The notes beneath the pieces are model-generated. The model saw nothing but the letters and a program-made list of their open reading frames with translations, did not search any database and was not told the origin of the DNA. From Pseudomonas putida (GTDB lineage Bacteria; Pseudomonadota; Gammaproteobacteria; Pseudomonadales; Pseudomonadaceae): 64,000 nt of DNA. Positions 62,555 through 64,000 of this stretch are shown here, one piece after another (the first letter of the stretch is position 1; the number at the start of each line of letters is the position of its first letter). A program made the position numbers and the translations under genes. Location of the stretch: positions 4,960,001-5,024,000 of the forward strand of contig NZ_CP011789.1 of the NCBI RefSeq assembly GCF_001636055.1, given 5' to 3'.

Positions 62555-64000
62555 TCAGCGCTTCTTGCCTCCCAGCAAAGATCCCATCAAGCCTCGCACC
62601 AGCTGCCTGCCCAACTGGTTGGCGGCCTGGCGCACCGCCGACTTGATCGCCTGCCCTGCCGCACTCTGCAAGAATTCACCCGCCTTGTCCGCCAGGCTGT
62701 CTGCGTCAGCCTTGGGCTGAGGCGCCGGTTCCACCGGCTCGCCCTTGCGCTGGGTCAGCAGTTCATAGGCCGACTCACGGTCGATCGGCTTGTCATAACG
62801 CCCTGCCAGGGGCGACTGCGCGATCAGTGCACTGCGCTCCGCCGGGGTGAGCGGGCCGATCCGCGATTGCGGCGGCGCCACCAGCACGCGCTGGACGACC
62901 TCAGGTGTCCCCTTGTCCTGCAAAGTACCCACCAGCGCCTCGCCGATCCCCAGCTCGGTGAGCACCGTCAGGGTATCGAAGGCAGGATTGGGACGAAAAC
63001 CGTCGGCCACGGCCCTGAGCGACTTCTGCTCCTTGGCAGTGAAGGCCCGCAGCCCGTGCTGGATGCGCAAGCCCAGCTGCGCCAGTACGGCATCGGGCAG
63101 GTCGCCCGGGGACTGGGTAACGAAGTACACCCCCACACCCTTCGAACGGATAAGCCTCACCACCTGCTCCAGACGATCCTGCAGGGCCTTGGGGGTCCCG
63201 TTGAACAGCAGGTGCGCTTCGTCGAAGAACAGCGCAAGCACCGGCTTGTCGGCGTCGCCGCGCTCCGGCAGTTGCTCGAACAGCTCGGCCAGCAGCCACA
63301 GGAGGAAGGTCGCATAGACCTTTGGCGCCTCGTGCACCAGGCGGCTGGCGTCAAGCAGGTGGATGCGCCCGCGGCCATCGCTATCGACCCGCAGCAGATC
63401 CTCCAGTTGCAGCGCCGGCTCACCGAACAACGCCTCGGCCCCCTGCTGTTCCAGCGTGGCCAGGCGCCGCTGCAAGGCTTGGGTCGAAGCGGTGGTCATC
63501 AGCGCGCTGTCCTCGCCCAGCAGCTGTGGGTTGTCCTTCAGATGGCCAAGCAGCGCCTTGAGGTCTTTCAGGTCGAGCAGCAACAGCCCCTCGCGGTCGG
63601 CAACCTTGAACGCCGCATAGAGCGCCGCCTGCTGGCTGTCGGTCAGTTCAAGCAGGTTGCCCAGCAGCAACGGGCCCATTTCGCTGAGGGTAGTGCGCAA
63701 CGGATGACCACTCTGCCCGGCGATGTCCCACAGGCTCACCGGGTAGGCCTTGGGCTGGTGGGCGAGCCAAGGCATCCCGGCAATGCGTTCGGCCACCTTG
63801 CCCTGGGGCGAACCCGCCGCCCCCAGGCCACACAGGTCTCCTTTCACGTCTGCCGCGAACACCGCCACACCCGCGTCGCTGAACACCTCGGCCAGACGCT
63901 GCAGGGTCACGGTCTTGCCGGTGCCGGTCGCTCCGGCGACCAGTCCATGGCGGTTGGCCAAGCGCATGGCCTGGCCGACTGGCAAGCCGTCTAGACCGGC
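62555..64000 (-). CDS. DUF853/HerA-like ATPase, 5' end beyond the window
   Basis: The frame is open to the window edge on the minus strand, so the start lies outside; at least 481 residues are visible. A P-loop ATPase of the DUF853 (YjgR) type: Walker A GATGTGKTVTLQ near the visible start, Walker B VLALFFDEAHLLFNG in the middle, and the conserved VYFVTQSPGDLPDAVLAQLG. The C-terminus is basic (RQLVRGLMGSLLGGKKR). HerA-like ATPases move DNA or proteins; the role of this subfamily is unknown. A TTG at 63985 is internal, not the true start. Confidence 0.9.
   Translation of the reverse strand, partial: AGLDGLPVGQAMRLANRHGLVAGATGTGKTVTLQRLAEVFSDAGVAVFAADVKGDLCGLGAAGSPQGKVAERIAGMPWLAHQPKAYPVSLWDIAGQSGHPLRTTLSEMGPLLLGNLLELTDSQQAALYAAFKVADREGLLLLDLKDLKALLGHLKDNPQLLGEDSALMTTASTQALQRRLATLEQQGAEALFGEPALQLEDLLRVDSDGRGRIHLLDASRLVHEAPKVYATFLLWLLAELFEQLPERGDADKPVLALFFDEAHLLFNGTPKALQDRLEQVVRLIRSKGVGVYFVTQSPGDLPDAVLAQLGLRIQHGLRAFTAKEQKSLRAVADGFRPNPAFDTLTVLTELGIGEALVGTLQDKGTPEVVQRVLVAPPQSRIGPLTPAERSALIAQSPLAGRYDKPIDRESAYELLTQRKGEPVEPAPQPKADADSLADKAGEFLQSAAGQAIKSAVRQAANQLGRQLVRGLMGSLLGGKKR

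Noticed and set aside
1..64000. CRISPR array, prophage or complete insertion sequence
   Set aside because: No regularly spaced repeats with unique spacers, no phage structural genes and no transposase or integrase motif were found.

Overview
The window is a GC-rich piece of core chromosome from a Pseudomonas, most likely of the P. putida group. Evidence: a PhaG whose catalytic residues fall at the published positions (Ser102, His177, Asp182); a ttgR-ttgABC efflux locus with a recognisable TtgR operator; a pca protocatechuate cluster with PcaR boxes; an NdvB-like glycosyltransferase next to dapE; and many copies of the roughly 35-bp P. putida-type REP palindrome. I see no prophage, CRISPR array or intact insertion sequence. 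Species assignment is inference, since no database search was possible.

Layout. 1-7.5 kb: the end of an NdvB-like glycosyltransferase, dapE, rlmA, a small unknown protein, a cold-shock protein, plsB, a YbaY-type lipoprotein and a DUF4197 protein. 7.9-12.6 kb: phaG, tRNA-Gly(CCC), a SulP anion transporter, an orphan NadS-like antitoxin and a secreted glycerophosphodiesterase. 12.7-20 kb: a DUF4917 (possibly SIR2-like) protein, a FecI/FecR/TonB-dependent-receptor iron-signalling set with two putative Fur boxes, a methyltransferase and a TPM-domain protein. 20-27.4 kb: bglX, then a DctB/DctD-type two-component system followed by an MFS dicarboxylate permease with a well-spaced sigma-54 promoter.

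27.4-37.9 kb is the most accessory-looking part: a fourfold-repeated membrane protein, a secreted protein made of 13-residue tandem repeats behind an AT-rich inverted repeat, small enzymes with an AraC regulator across a perfect 17-bp inverted repeat, an AruI-like thiamine enzyme with a LysR regulator, an NmrA-like reductase, a degenerate metallo-beta-lactamase-fold protein, a second LysR regulator, a small Cys/His membrane protein and an oxaloacetate decarboxylase. 38-48 kb: a DHA2 efflux protein, ttgR-ttgABC and a BenF/OprD-type porin. 48-50.3 kb: a LysR and a Crp-family regulator that overlap tail to tail, and a DUF962 protein.

50.4-60.1 kb is a protocatechuate (beta-ketoadipate) cluster on the minus strand, read as pcaR, pcaK, pcaIJF, pcaTBDC. 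PcaK imports 4-hydroxybenzoate or protocatechuate; PcaB, PcaC and PcaD convert carboxymuconate to beta-ketoadipate; PcaIJ and PcaF turn it into succinyl-CoA and acetyl-CoA; PcaT imports dicarboxylates; PcaR controls the set. pcaGH is not in the window. The right end holds a small unknown protein, a Pit phosphate transporter and most of a DUF853 ATPase.

Best candidates for something undescribed: the EDGFDRTGGQRFA-repeat secreted protein and its upstream inverted repeat; the fourfold Asp-motif membrane protein beside it; the 57-residue Cys/His membrane microprotein; a possible short plus-strand transcript abutting the PcaR operator; a miniature IS-like palindrome nested in an inverted REP pair; and an NtrC-like site without an adjacent sigma-54 promoter.
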